64,000 nucleotides of DNA from Macrolepiota albuminosa (GCA_027475525.1 JAMWFC010000130.1:62001-126000); one strand, 5' to 3'. Counted from the stretch's first letter, positions 42,587 to 53,334 are shown. Numbers and translations are program-made. The notes: generated by a model not told the origin, from the letters alone.

Positions 42587-43500
42587 CTGCCAACGAACTC
42601 CGACGGATGCCAGCTGATGGCCAGCTGATGGCCAGCTGATGGCTGCTGATGCCAACGCCCCTTTCAGGCCACGAAAACTCTTTTGGGAGGTATGCCACCC
42701 CCCTTCCACCTCAAAAAATCCATACAGGAACCTGCGGAAACGTAGGTGGGCGTCCGTTCATTGTGTTATCTGACCTTTGAATCTATCCATTAGTAACGGA
42801 CCTGTGGTGCAACGGTTAAATGTGCGTTCCGTTGCTGGAGGCTTTCTCAAGGCCGGGGGTTCGATTCCCCCCCACAGGCATACGGCGGGCAAGACGAAGT
42901 TACTTTTTTCCTTGGTCCAACCAGACTCCGTGGACCTGCATAGGCCTCTGTGGATGTCTGCTGGTGTCCTGCGCAGGCCTGGGAGGGCCCGCGTAGGTTT
43001 GAGTCCGTTGACATACGTCTGCGTGGATGTCCGCTGGTGGCTTGCATAGGCCTGCGTAGATTTTCAGGGCCCTTTCGTGGACGTACGCTGGCGTTAGGGG
43101 TGGGAAAAGGATGGAAGGGGAGACGCGCAGCCTCGAGTTATTGCGGGGAGGAATGGAGAGGGGAGGGAAGTGGGGAACCTCGAGGAGGGTTGATTCATGC
43201 CATGATGTCCGCCACTGGAGGAGGCTTTCAGTCGTGGGCTGATGCCCGCCGGCAGCCGCTGACGCACATTGACGTCCGCTAGTGTCCGCTGGCATCCGCC
43301 GGGCCTGCATGCGCATGTGTGTGCCCGCCTTTTATTGATCCACTGGACCATGTCATACAGCACATTGTGACACGTCCGTGGCTCTGTATTCTACGGCACT
43401 GTGGGGACTGCTCCGCTCCAGTGTAGTGGACTCCACTGGACACGTATGGTACAGCACAAAGCGGGCTCCCGTACAACGTATGACACGTACCGTTGTGATG
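42587..43500 (-). repeat. Right inverted-repeat arm
   Basis: Reverse complement of the left arm, ending GTACCGTTGTGATG at 43500. There are a few substitutions, for example TTGAGAAAGCC versus TTGGGAAAGCC inside the tRNA-like sequence. Confidence 0.85.
42801..42879 (+). tRNA. tRNA-like sequence in the right arm
   Basis: Mirror copy of 37141-37219: CCTGTGG...CCACAGG acceptor and GGGGG TTCGATT CCCCC T-arm. One base change in the variable-arm hairpin. Anticodon not assignable. Confidence 0.5.
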
Positions 43501-43574
43501 TCTCTATGTGAGGAATATTTATTAAAGAGAAGCTTGTCTCCCCTTTACTACATGCGCTCTTTTACCTGAGTTAC

Positions 43575-43660
43575 TGAGGCAACTTAGTTTAATGGTTAGT
43601 GCTGTTAATTATTATGCGTTCAGATTTGTGGTACACAAGTTCGAATCTTGGTACTGCTGT
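43575..43660 (+). other. tRNA-like sequence outside the right arm
   Basis: A-box-like TTAGTTTAATGG (43584-43595) and B-box-like AGTTCGAATCTTGG (43639-43652). Acceptor pairing is poor, so it is a pseudo-tRNA or SINE head. Confidence 0.4.
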
Positions 43661-43860
43661 GTTTTAGTAATTCTTTTTTTGTCTTACTAATGCATTAATT
43701 GCACCAGACAAGTTACACTAGATATTGCATTACTATTTTAAGTTTGTGGTACACAAGTTCGAATCTTGGTACTGCTGTGTTTTAGTAATTCTTTTTTTGC
43801 CTTACTAATGCATTAATTGCACCAGACAAGTTACACTAGATATTGCATTACTATTCTACT
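43625..43860 (+). repeat. 118-bp tandem duplication of the tRNA-like 3' half
   Basis: 43625-43742 and 43743-43860 match with a few substitutions (for example TTTTGTCTTAC versus TTTTGCCTTAC), so unlike the 77-bp class this is a real, aged duplication. It carries the B box into the second copy. Confidence 0.8.
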
Positions 43861-44230
43861 GTAATTATACCACATTATGCATCACAATGTTGGGGTTGGC
43901 TGGACGAGGATGGCAGTCATGGGCATGGATGTGGCTTCTGGGCTACACTCTGCTGTAGAAGATGATATGGCTGGAATATGACAGGTTATACCTTTGATAG
44001 AAATTTTTTATGATTGGTAGGTCATACTCATTATTGTTCATGTTTTCACAAAGCCAATCCGACAAGACAGGTTTGACAAATAGACTTATGGTTAAAGTTT
44101 CACCCAATCTTTGGTCATTCATTCATTCATAACATTTTCAATTCTCTCCAGGTCACTTCAATACCCTAATTGTCATCTATACACTATCTTGTGCCCACAT
44201 TACAAAATTTGTATTCATGACTACCTGATT
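43861..44230. other. Stretch without recognisable genes
   Basis: Nothing supported. It lies immediately downstream of the permease relic on the minus strand. Confidence 0.35.
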
Positions 44231-45377
44231 TTAATTAATCACTTTCTGCTCCAATTGTGTATTACCTAGCTCATCATATTGTTGATCGTCATAGTTGATG
44301 ACCACATTTACCAGACTTGAGCGCTTGAGCTTTGAATAACAATTCTTGCATTCATATATATTACATGATCTAATTTCAATGATTGAAGTACTTTGCCGCA
44401 GACCGGCATCAAATGGGTCTAGCAGTAAGCTTTGGATGAACATGAATGACATCATAGCCAGCAAGACAAGCAGAAGGAACTGGCAGCCCAATGTGGCCCA
44501 CATGCTGTTCAGGTACCTATTGTAAAACACAAATCAGCAACAGGTTGATAGTTTGTTGTTTCAAATAACTTGCCTTAAGTAATTCTGTTGATAGAAACTG
44601 AAAGAAAAGCAACACATTGAAAAGTGAAATTGAAATCAGAATAGCAGAACCTTACACAGTGGTGGAAAATACACTGCCAATGCCACTAAATGTAACAATA
44701 ACGGTGGTTGAAATGAATCACTATTGAATCCTTAGCATGAGAAACGCTGCCTGGAAACAGAAGTTTACATACCTTGATGTGAGATACGACATTGTTGACA
44801 ATCTAATACCGTGGGTCAGGACAACTGTTGTGATATTTGAAACCTGAACTTACATATGACAAGATACCTGGAACACTGGCACAAGCTCCGACGTTGATGA
44901 TGCAAAGACCTGTTGAAACATCAGATGAAGCAGTAGTCAGGAAAAGATCAAACATATCAAAGTATTGAGCTCCATTATTTGTCGAGTATGCGGTCACCAA
45001 AAGCCCAATGATTGTAAGGATGGTCTGAATGGCAATTATAAGAGCATGTTGCCATGTATGGTCGGAAATGTAGGCAAATCCGAAGGCAAAAATAACCTGT
45101 CCGTTTCCAAAGTCAGTGTCATGCAGAAGAAACGTTAAATTGACGTACGGCAAAAAGACTTAGTGGAGCAAACAGGAGAAGAGAATCTCGCAAATGGTAA
45201 CCCATGGAAGAAAGAATGATGGGAACAAAGAACCCTGTAATATGTTAGAGGCTGATAGCAAACAACAAGGATGGGAGCCTCACCGATGACGTAGATAGGC
45301 ATTGTTGTGCACCAAAAAGAGAGAAAGCGATTTTTTTTGTTTTCTAAACAAATAATATAGTTTTTTTTGTTTCTCAA
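44231..45377 (-). pseudogene. MFS transporter relic, allantoate/nicotinate-permease-like
   Basis: Minus-strand fragments match the C-terminal half of a Dal5/Tna1-type major-facilitator permease. 45377-45135 includes MPIYVIGEAPILVVC. 45153-44803 shows paired helices (FGNGQVIFAFGFAYISDHTW, HALIIAIQTILTIIGLLVTA) and INVGACASVPGILSYVSS. 44530-44231 begins YLNSMWATLGCQFLLLVLLA. The NNVVSH motif and the FGGIG-like loop (FSGIGSVF) are readable in between with frame changes (about 44800-44640). The protein would import small nitrogen compounds across the plasma membrane. Stops, frameshifts and the missing N-terminal half make it non-functional. Confidence 0.65.
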
Positions 45378-45734
45378 TGCAGATATTGTTAGTCAAGTGA
45401 TCAAAGACCACGCATATGTTCAGGGTTCAGGGTTAGTCTTATCCAAAGCAGTCTAAACACATCAAATTGCATTGTCAATCTTTGTCCTCTTCCTTTTTCC
45501 TCTCACTGTCACTGCAAAAGTAACATGCAACAATCCTCGAAACAAACGATACAAAGTATGTACTACATTTCATGCATCAAAGTCTTTTGTTCAAGTTTGC
45601 CTTCTAGACACTCAAACCAAGACTCAAGGTACTGTATTTTTATTTCTTATATTATTTGTCGTCATCTAAAGTTACTCTTATATAGAGTGAGCTCTTTTTC
45701 ATACTAGATCTTCAAGTATGTTATATATGCTGCT
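45378..45734. other. AT-rich stretch without recognisable genes
   Basis: Short plus-strand frames at 45472-45669 and 45525-45707 have no motif. Confidence 0.35.
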
Positions 45735-45736
45735 TA

Positions 45737-46230
45737 CTTGCCACCATATAACCTTGATCTTGTATAGAAGGAGTTTATTCTGAAGAGGGAACATTTGGTA
45801 TATTATGTCTACTTTTTTCTTGCTACTATCCAACTTTGATCTTGTACAGAAGGAGTTGATTCTGAAGGGGAAACATTTGGTATATTATGTCTACTTTTTA
45901 CTTGCTACAATCTAACCTTGATCTTGTATAGAAAGAAATGATTATAATAAGGAAACAATGGGTATGTTATACTTATTCTTTACTTGTTATTATCTAACTT
46001 TTATCTTGTATAGAAAGAGTTGGTTCTGCAAAGAGAACACTTGGTATATTGTATCTACTTTATATTTGCTACTATCTAATCTGTATTGTTTATAGAAAGA
46101 GTTGTTTATGATGAAGAAACAATTAGTATGTTATATTTATTCTTTACTTGCTACTATCTAACCTTGATCTTGTATAGAAGAAGTTAATTTGGCTGGAGAA
46201 TCACCTGATATTTAATATTTATTTTTTACT
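45737..46230 (+). repeat. 82-bp minisatellite, ~6 diverged copies
   Basis: CTTGATCTTGTATAGAA and GGTATATTATGTCTACTTTTT recur at a constant 82-bp spacing (equivalent positions 45756, 45838, 45920, 46002 and onward). Copies 1-3 are most alike and later copies more diverged. Non-coding. Confidence 0.85.
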
Positions 46231-46261
46231 CTCTGTTAATATAATCAATTTTATATAGCCG

Positions 46262-47090
46262 TAGTCTATGGACATCAAATTTATACTATTAAATCTATCA
46301 TGCCAGATCCTCAAGATTCACTTTTTTACTATTCTCCAAACCATGTACCTCCTTATAAGATTCTTGGTGTTTTACCTGGGTTTCATGCTATTCCAAAGCT
46401 CAATGATGAGCCTGTATCTAATTTTTTTTACCTATCTACAATCTCCTACATGGCAACTTGAAGAAGATTTGAGATTTTTATCTCAGGCCATTTTTGTTAC
46501 CAATATTATAGCCAATTCATCTACAAAGATGAAAAATACAAAATATCAGTTCAAACTGATATTCCCTGCTTATGTTGATGCCATTTGGAATTCAGAAAAG
46601 AAAATCTACATTGATGGTCAGCCAAAAGGAATGGTGACCATGATACCTGGACTTCCTTACGTTTTAAATATTCAAGGTGATATTGAAGGATTTCAGACTT
46701 GCACATGTCTTCACACTTTTTAGTTTGTAAAAAATATGTACCCTCAAGAGTATCCCAAACTTTTTGAGCTTTGCAATAGTTTGCAATTGTCTGTTTTTGG
46801 ATGCCATCCTTCTACTCTTAACTCTGATAATGGTTTTGAACTAATTTTTGCTCTTTCATTTTTGCACAGAACTATGTGCTCAAAACACGAGGCTGAAGAT
46901 CAAATGTATCACTTTGATGGCTCTGATAGTCTTGCATCAACGCTTGAAGAAGGGCATGGAAGTGGAATTCTTGTTCCAGCTTTACAAATTGCTTATGACT
47001 ATGCCAAAGACAGAATCCAAAAATTCTTACATCTTCTCAGTGAAATATACTTCATTCTTGCACCACGTTCCATGTCTAAATTTGAATGAG
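46262..47090 (+). pseudogene. Uncharacterised gene relic
   Basis: Plus-strand stretches in shifting frames look coding: 46262-46460 (QIYTIKSIMPDPQDSLFYYS, VLPGFHAIPKLNDEPVSNFF), 46440-46723 (TWQLEEDLRFLSQAIFVTN) and 46736-47089 (MYPQEYPKLFELCNSLQLSV, ALQIAYDYAKDRIQKFLHLL). Orientation and order are consistent with one gene. No domain recognised. It lies between the minisatellite and the GH16 relic. Confidence 0.4.
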
Positions 47091-47699
47091 ACATTACTCA
47101 ATTTTACCACAGGTAATATTATTCAGTCAACCACAATATGTTGAGTGACTAAGGACTAATACTTGTTGTATTCTACACAAAGCATGGTTCTTGAAGTTTT
47201 GATGAGTGATGCAATGTCAATCAGAATGGACCACAAATGGAGTAGAAGCGGAGCCTTATGGAGACTTTGAGAGCCTCAAAGCATAGAGAGAATGAAGATT
47301 GTCTTTACTCAGGAGGTAAGGGCACAATTTGCCCATTTCATGGCACTTGCTTTCCAGCTCAATGTCAATGAATGCCACCAGTTCACAGACCCACCGAACT
47401 TGACCTCTCATCACACGTGACTAATTTTTTTGCATCAGCTTGCACACAAGCACCACTGAGACAGACTGAATTGCGGATCGATGCTGCCTGGCATCAGACA
47501 ACAAAATCTCAGGCTCAGAGTTGTTAGGGTTAGTTCTGTGCAGCTGCCAAAGTTTGGCAATTGTGACAGTATCAAAGTACCCTCTATCTGATCCCGCCGA
47601 CAAGGTGGGGTTTCCATGACATGAAATCTCAATGTTGTGGTACTGGTTGGACTCGTGCTCATGCTACTGTGTCTGGTTGGTGCTCGCTGTTTACACTAA
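47091..47699. other. Stretch without recognisable genes
   Basis: The minus-strand frames 47421-47662 overlap each other and have no motif. It may include the eroded 5' part of the GH16 gene. Confidence 0.35.
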
Positions 47700-49280
47700 T
47701 AAAGCACGCAACTCACGCATCAACACCACAGACCAAGTGCCTGTCCTCTTCCAGATGACCTTTTCAAAGCCAAGACCCAGACAAGAAGTACCAGCTCATC
47801 TTCTCCATTGAGTTCAACGTCAATGGTGTCAATGTCCACTTTTTTTATCCTGGTGACAACCCCTTCTGGGAAGCTGATGATCTCTAGTACAGCACAACCG
47901 GTGACCTTGAGTAATGCGACCCTCAGCAGGTCACAACCTGCAACAGCAGTCTCGTTATCACCCTCGACTCCACATCCAACTCCCAGTCAGGCCTCACCCA
48001 AGGCTCAACCGCTTCCTTCATGCTAGTCCAGAACCACAATCTCTACTATCACAGCAGCATGTTGCAGAGCTGGAACAAGTTTTGCTTTTCCAGTGGTTAT
48101 ATCAAAGTCTCTGTCATCCTTCCTGGTGCGAATCCAGAGTCAAAAGAGTTACATGAGTATTTGTCTGATACTTTCACCCCCATGCTCATTTTTCCCAGCA
48201 CATGGACTATGGAAAGCCTTGCTCGTCCCAGCTACCCTGCAATGACCAATGGCATGTAGCCGTACACATGAGTCTTCTTAATTACTACCAGTTACAACTT
48301 GTGCGACATCAGTATGTTTTCTAATAAGACACTCAAAGACCACTACCACACTACACTCGGTTGCCTCCAGAAACAAGTACAATAATGAGTTGAGCTGGCT
48401 AAGTGGCCAACGACTCCTGTGGGTCTCTTTTTGCCCTCTTGTGCCCACCCTCATGCTCCATAGCACCTGCTCATGTCCTGGTTCTGACTATCCAGGTCCT
48501 TCCACCTCTGTCAGCTGTGGCACCCCAGAAATCAACATTTTCGAAGCTGAGCATGCCAAGGACATCCGGGTTGGTCATGTCACATCCATGTCCACCCAGT
48601 TTGCGCCCTTTTCTGCTGAGTATGTCTACCTCAACAGCACACCTGAGCAGTAGACCATGTTTGAGCAAATACATACAAGGGCAGTGTTGTGCAGCAGGGT
48701 GTTAGTGTATTGTTGGCTTGAGGGACGATATGTTTCAGGGGAGTGCCAAGCAGTTCATGACTATGGGTAAGCAGTTCCAACGCTGCCTTGTTCACATACT
48801 AGGTATTTCTTAGGCTGGGGCAACCCTAAAAACCCTGACAAAGGATACATGATGTGGCAAGTCAACAGCATCCCAGGTCACCGTCTCAGCGCTGCGGTGG
48901 TCACAGCAGACCAAGGTCCTACAGGCTCTGGCATTGGACAGCACCTCATCTCCGTTGAACCGATAAGCATCGTTTTCAATCTTGGCATATCACCGCATTG
49001 GCAGGCAATTGACCTTCAACACTCTTGTTCCCTGCAGAGATGCTTGTTGATTACATGAGAGTGTATCAGACAGAGGGTGCAACAAATATTGGATGTAGCC
49101 CAAAGGATTGTCTGGTGAAGGAGTATATTAGGACACACAAGGATGCATATGAGAGTAAGTGGGTTTTTTACTTTGTGATGTTGATGACTGACACTGGTTG
49201 CGTAGATCCTAATATGAAAACGTAGAACTGGGTCAAGCCTAAAGACAGTCTGGTACGTTGCTCATGCACATCTGCACAAT
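47700..49280 (+). pseudogene. GH16 beta-glucan synthesis-associated protein (SKN1/KRE6-like), decayed
   Basis: Ordered plus-strand fragments match fungal SKN1/KRE6 cell-wall proteins: FYPGDNPFWEADDL and TTGDLE (about 47845-47912), HSSMLQSWNKFCFSSGYIKV (about 48050), STWTMESLARPSYPAMTNGM (about 48198-48257), PEINIFEAEHAK (about 48525), GYMMWQVNSIPGHRLSAAVV (about 48845), ISIVFNLGISPHWQAID (about 48965), FPAEMLVDYMRVYQTEGATN (about 49024). The intact protein is a type II membrane glycoside hydrolase relative needed for beta-1,6-glucan. Stops (for example NGM*PYT), frame changes and EINIFE in place of the usual EIDxxE active-site pattern show it is inactive. Confidence 0.8.
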
Positions 49281-49882
49281 TGTTGATCACATTCTTTTTT
49301 TCCAGTATGACAGGTGTTATGTCTCTCTGGATTCTCAACTTGTAAACTTATCACCTGTATCACTGGAACCATTTCATCCTATTGGAACTCTTTCAATGGC
49401 TCATTTAACCTTCATATAATATCCCTGCCCACTGTGCATGCAAAGTTCTGCCTGCATGCTTTATATATAAAAGACAATTGCATACAATAGGTATATTTTT
49501 ATCTATTCCTTTATTGGTTTTTACTATGTGTTTGTATTAACAGGACAGTGAAGAGATTATAGTCTCATTTTACTCGCCCTCCAAATCAAGGGTGTTTTGT
49601 CTATGTGGAAAATGAATAGATGTGATTGCATAGAGATAGAAACACACGGTTGGTCAAAGTCATCACATTTCATCATCTCATGATAAATTTCCATCAAACT
49701 TGTTTCAGTGTGAATAGCAGTTGACATGAGCGCGGCTGGTCAACAAATACAAAGACAGTCATCGATATTAAAAACTCTCATAAGTAACCATAGTTGTACA
49801 ACAAAGTCTGGAAGGACAAACACCAGATATTGGGAGGGTAATATATCACACACTTGTGATTAGAAGCTAAGCATGATATATT
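49281..49882. other. AT-rich stretch without recognisable genes
   Basis: Nothing supported on either strand. Confidence 0.35.
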
Positions 49883-50930
49883 ATGGCTTCTAACTACAAG
49901 ACTGATCTGATATATGAAAGCCTTGTAGCCTTATGTGTAGTTGAAATCCTTCTCATGGTTGATGACCTGCTCTCCCACAACATCCAAATACCTGCTCACA
50001 TTGTGGTAGACAATGCTCAGACTACTCTGATTGCCTTGGCTCATCACTCACCCCATCATGGCACACATCCATCAAAGATTGATTTGATTTCAGGCACTTT
50101 ATCTCTCTTGGTATTATTTCATCTTTTTCTGGTTGGCATTATACATAAATTGTTGCTAGAGAATTGCAATGTTGTCACTATCATACATATTGCAATGTCC
50201 ACTGTTTATGATGGTTTAGAAAAACATAAAGTTTTCACAACATAGAATAACATAAAAGTTGTTATGACATAGGATGTTCAACATGATATTGGTCTCTATT
50301 TGGTACACTGATGCCAATATTGAGCTGAGAGCTCAGGCCTGCCCATTTCTGTTCACATATTATATATGATCATTGCTTGAGAGCCACCTGTTGCTGGGCA
50401 TAGCCAACTGCAGTATTGCAATGGACATGAGAATAGGTCTCTTGAAGGATCATGTCCCAACCAATCTTACAGAGTGGTGCATGTACCCTAATAACTATTC
50501 CGACAGAAATTTTAAATTATACAGAGTTTTTGAGTTTTCATCAGACAAAGCTAAATATGTGCCCAAGTCTGCTCATGATTTTGCTTTAATCTTTACTCTG
50601 ACCTCCTCCATCTGTGAAAATACATGGCTCAGCCTCCAATATACAACACTTCAGAAGAACAAAGACTTGCTCAGAATGCCAGAAACAAGCAGAGTTATCA
50701 CAAGTAAGTATAGTTTTTGCATACATAGTCACCTCAGTGTTGGTAATAATAACAATACTCATACAATTTCTCTCTTGCATCATTCTCGCTGTCTGTCATC
50801 TATTCGGAGAAACTCTTACATAGCACTACTACTATCTGTATCATCATCCAATGCTGTGCTTGTCATTTTCTCATGTCATTTGCATTGTAAAACAAAGAAT
50901 ACATATGTTGCGAAGATCTGTGCCCTGTGA
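49883..50930 (+). pseudogene. Two adjacent ORFs of unknown function
   Basis: 49883-50245 (120 aa) has hydrophobic stretches (SLVALCVVEILLMVDDLL; LVLFHLFLVGIIHKLL). 50373-50930 (185 aa; start codon not ATG) contains MDMRIGLLKDHVPTNLTEW and later low-complexity sequence that probably reads through an intron (GTAAGTATAG at about 50704). They may be two exons of one eroded membrane-protein gene. No family recognised. Confidence 0.35.
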
Positions 50931-51279
50931 CCATCTAGAGATTTAGAATGAGATCGACTGATCTGAAATGAGATCCAGGAACCGCTGCACGTGAGAAGTG
51001 GCGGGAAGGGCGCGCTGTAAGCAGGCGGACATACAAGGAACACCTATATTTGGCCAGAGCGTCGGAAAGCAGCCGGTGTGCAAGCATGCTATTTGGTCCT
51101 GCATGGTCATGTCACGTGTACTTGTAACGACAAGCTGTAATATATCATGGCTTGACTTGTACTTACAAGACTTTAATATATCAAACTGACTATATAGCCT
51201 GGGACAAACACGAATTTTTATTACACAGTACGAGTAGAACAGAAGAATATTAATGGACGACGGTGGAAGGTGTAGTTAA
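50931..51279. other. Transition to the better-preserved right part of the window
   Basis: CpG-containing sequence (GGGCGCGCTG, GCGTCGGAAAGC) appears here after long CpG-poor DNA. No gene was recognised. Confidence 0.4.
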
Positions 51280-51624
51280 CTAAGTCATGATGTCTCGGCT
51301 GTTCTCATCTACCAGGTCACGAAAGAGTAAGTAATGTTGAATAACATACTTCCTGTATTCAGTATCACGCATAAACCTTAGACTGTCCCTGATATGAGGA
51401 GCTTGAATCCGGCACCTCTTGACAATGGTCTGGGACGGGTAAGGACCTCCAAAACTGACAGTTTTTTGAAGCTCCAAAGACACCGGAACCTTATAAAACA
51501 CTGGTACCATACCAACCAACGCAATCGCTAAGACTTGATGAGCCACTGAGGATACCATGTCTGTAGTACAAAAAGTCGATGAAGTAGCATGAAAAGACTG
51601 TGATAAAGCAGTGTCGTAATTCAT
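51280..51624 (-). CDS. Hypothetical protein (114 aa), probably real
   Basis: ATG at 51624 (MNYDTALSQSFHAT) runs to the stop at 51280. A hydrophobic patch (VLAIALVGMVPVFYKVPVSL) is followed by a soluble part (VKRCRIQAPHIRDSLRFMRD, YRKYVIQHYLLFRDLVDENS). Codon usage and composition are normal for the right-hand region. A 5' exon ending in a GTACGG...CTACAG intron just upstream (51640-51705) is possible. No domain recognised. The protein may be a short paralogue of an Agaricomycete lineage-specific family. Confidence 0.5.
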   Translation of the reverse strand: MNYDTALSQSFHATSSTFCTTDMVSSVAHQVLAIALVGMVPVFYKVPVSLELQKTVSFGGPYPSQTIVKRCRIQAPHIRDSLRFMRDTEYRKYVIQHYLLFRDLVDENSRDIMT

Positions 51625-52646
51625 TATTAAAGTTATATTCTGTAGTAGCGCATGGGTAAAAATAATGGTGTTGGAGATTTATAGATACCAACCACTCCGT
51701 ACCTTCTCAATGCGACCTCTTGCGACGTGGAAAGGTGGGAGAGTTGTCTGTTGTTGACAATTGTGCTGTGTGCTTGAGCCGAGGTGAGGTTCAGTAGTGA
51801 ACGTTCACATCCCTGAATGACTCATCATCATACATCAGGTGGCGTATCGTTAAAATAATCATATTGGGTCATGAGATCTTGGAAAGGGTGAAGGTTCGGA
51901 ACAAAGAGTGGCAAGTACGTGCAGATTCCAGAGGTCAAGGCTTACATGCTTACACTGGAAAAGGTACGTGTTCGATGAACTTGTCGATAAGAGAACGTCG
52001 GCGTGTGAGATTGTCATCGCAAGATGACAAAGGCATGGAATTTCAAATCCATCAAGAGCGTGGTCTGCGTTCCAATGAGAGTTACTATGCGTAGGCGAAG
52101 TACAAGCGTTGTCTTCTGGCCGGCTTGAATCAAGTTTCTCAGATTCACGGGCCAGAAGATGGGTGCCTATATGGCGAGTTCCGCGATTAGAAGATGTCCG
52201 TTGTCGTTGATAAACTATTGTTCTGGGATGTATCTCGAGATTGTTGTTTGTGAAAATCGAGCAAGAGGCAAGTGATTTGTCCCTCTTTTGTTCAGTTCCT
52301 TAGGCTTGCTGAATGACTGGAGCTGAGCTACAATTTGTCTGAAACGAGGTATCAATGTGCGTTCTTTCTTAAATAAGGATGGCGTGATCCATGTCTCGGG
52401 GAAGCTGGCTCAACTATACTGCCAACCAAACAATATCTAGACAGACTTGGGACACCAATCTAATACGTGCTCTGGTATTCTTTTTGCTGTTTTCTTACTA
52501 GAGTTGACCGACGATGGTAAGCATCCAATTTCACACTTCATATTCTGCTTTTAAATGTCGATGTTATTTACCGGCAGGTCAATGATAATGGCAATCAGGA
52601 TACACATACACCTTGTCATTACGAAAGCCGATCAAAAGGCAGGCTG
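51625..52646. other. Intergenic stretch
   Basis: The plus-strand frame 51864-52094 has a charged translation without motif. No R-loop, tRNA or repeat signature was recognised. Confidence 0.35.
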
Positions 52647-52659
52647 TTCACTTGAGCCA

Positions 52660-53059
52660 TCTGGTCGAGGGCGAATGACGGAAGGGGAAGGAGCAGGGAG
52701 AGAGACAGGGATCGCAGAGAAAAAGAGGATAGAGAGAGCGAAACCGGGTCAACACACCCCGTGTCCGCAGACACACGAGGAGAACACAAGTAACGAAAAT
52801 CCCCCATCAGTAACACCCGACTAACCCCAACAAACACATGTTCCACCCGGAGGAGTCTGCGACGTAACCCGATTCAACACTCACGCCGCCACGAACCATA
52901 CGAAGAGAGTTCTACTTCAAAAAGTTGTCTTACATGACCACAGATAGATAGACCATCAGGATACTTAATAGGTGTAGAGCACACTACGGCCCTACCCCCG
53001 CTTCTTAGCCCTGCATAGCGGCTTGCCGGCGGTAAAAATAAATTCCATTCATTCATTCA
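52660..53059. mobile_element. SINE or truncated LINE with (CATT)n tail and 13-bp TSD
   Basis: The ~400-bp insertion is flanked by the direct repeat TTCACTTGAGCCA at 52647-52659 and 53060-53072. The right end is (CATT)n. Before it lies a GC-rich 3' region (GCGGCTTGCCGGCGG), and the left part is purine-rich. This is the layout of a target-primed retroposon, with the tail at the right (plus orientation). No reverse-transcriptase motif is present, so it is non-autonomous or 5'-truncated. Confidence 0.75.
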
Positions 53060-53334
53060 TTCACTTGAGCCAGTTGTTGAGCTCGATTGCTGATTTCGAA
53101 GATTTGAGACGAGTTCTTGTTCACGTTGTATATACTGTATATACTGTAGTTTGTAAAACTGTAATCTTATCTGTGATCTTTCTAGATCCGTCATCCAGGG
53201 CTCGTTGTGGAAAATCGCGATATTACAATTTGTCTTTGTCCTGAATACCTTGTCTCTTTATATTGCCAATACCTGACTTGCAGGGTCCGGTAAATATGCG
53301 TTATTCCAAGGAACTATGCTTATGCTATCTCTAG

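Larger units (their letters stand above)
36520..43500. mobile_element. ~7-kb GC-rich unit bounded by ~0.9-kb inverted repeats
   Basis: The arms (36520-~37428 and ~42587-43500) are nearly identical inverted copies starting CATCACAACGGTACGTGTCA. They differ at only scattered bases, unlike the eroded DNA around. Each arm contains a tRNA-like sequence and many GCGGAC/GCGGATG-type motifs. The interior carries an orphan plus-strand ORF, a minus-strand Zn-cluster gene and six tRNA-like units. No transposase, reverse transcriptase or tyrosine recombinase was recognised, and no clear target duplication flanks it (AGGGTAGGG left, TCTCTATGTG right). It could be a large non-autonomous DNA transposon or a foldback element. 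An inverted genomic duplication is the alternative. Confidence 0.7.

Noticed and set aside
36738..43316. Many 80-145-codon ORFs within the inverted arms and the 42.05-42.6 kb region
   Set aside because: They occur on both strands in mirrored pairs, are Arg/Pro/Gly-rich and depend only on high GC content.
36520..43500. A pair of inverted LTRs, as at 2.5-4.7 kb
   Set aside because: The arms do not begin TG or end CA in either orientation, are ~0.9 kb long with tRNA-like modules, and no flanking short TSD or swapped TSD was found.
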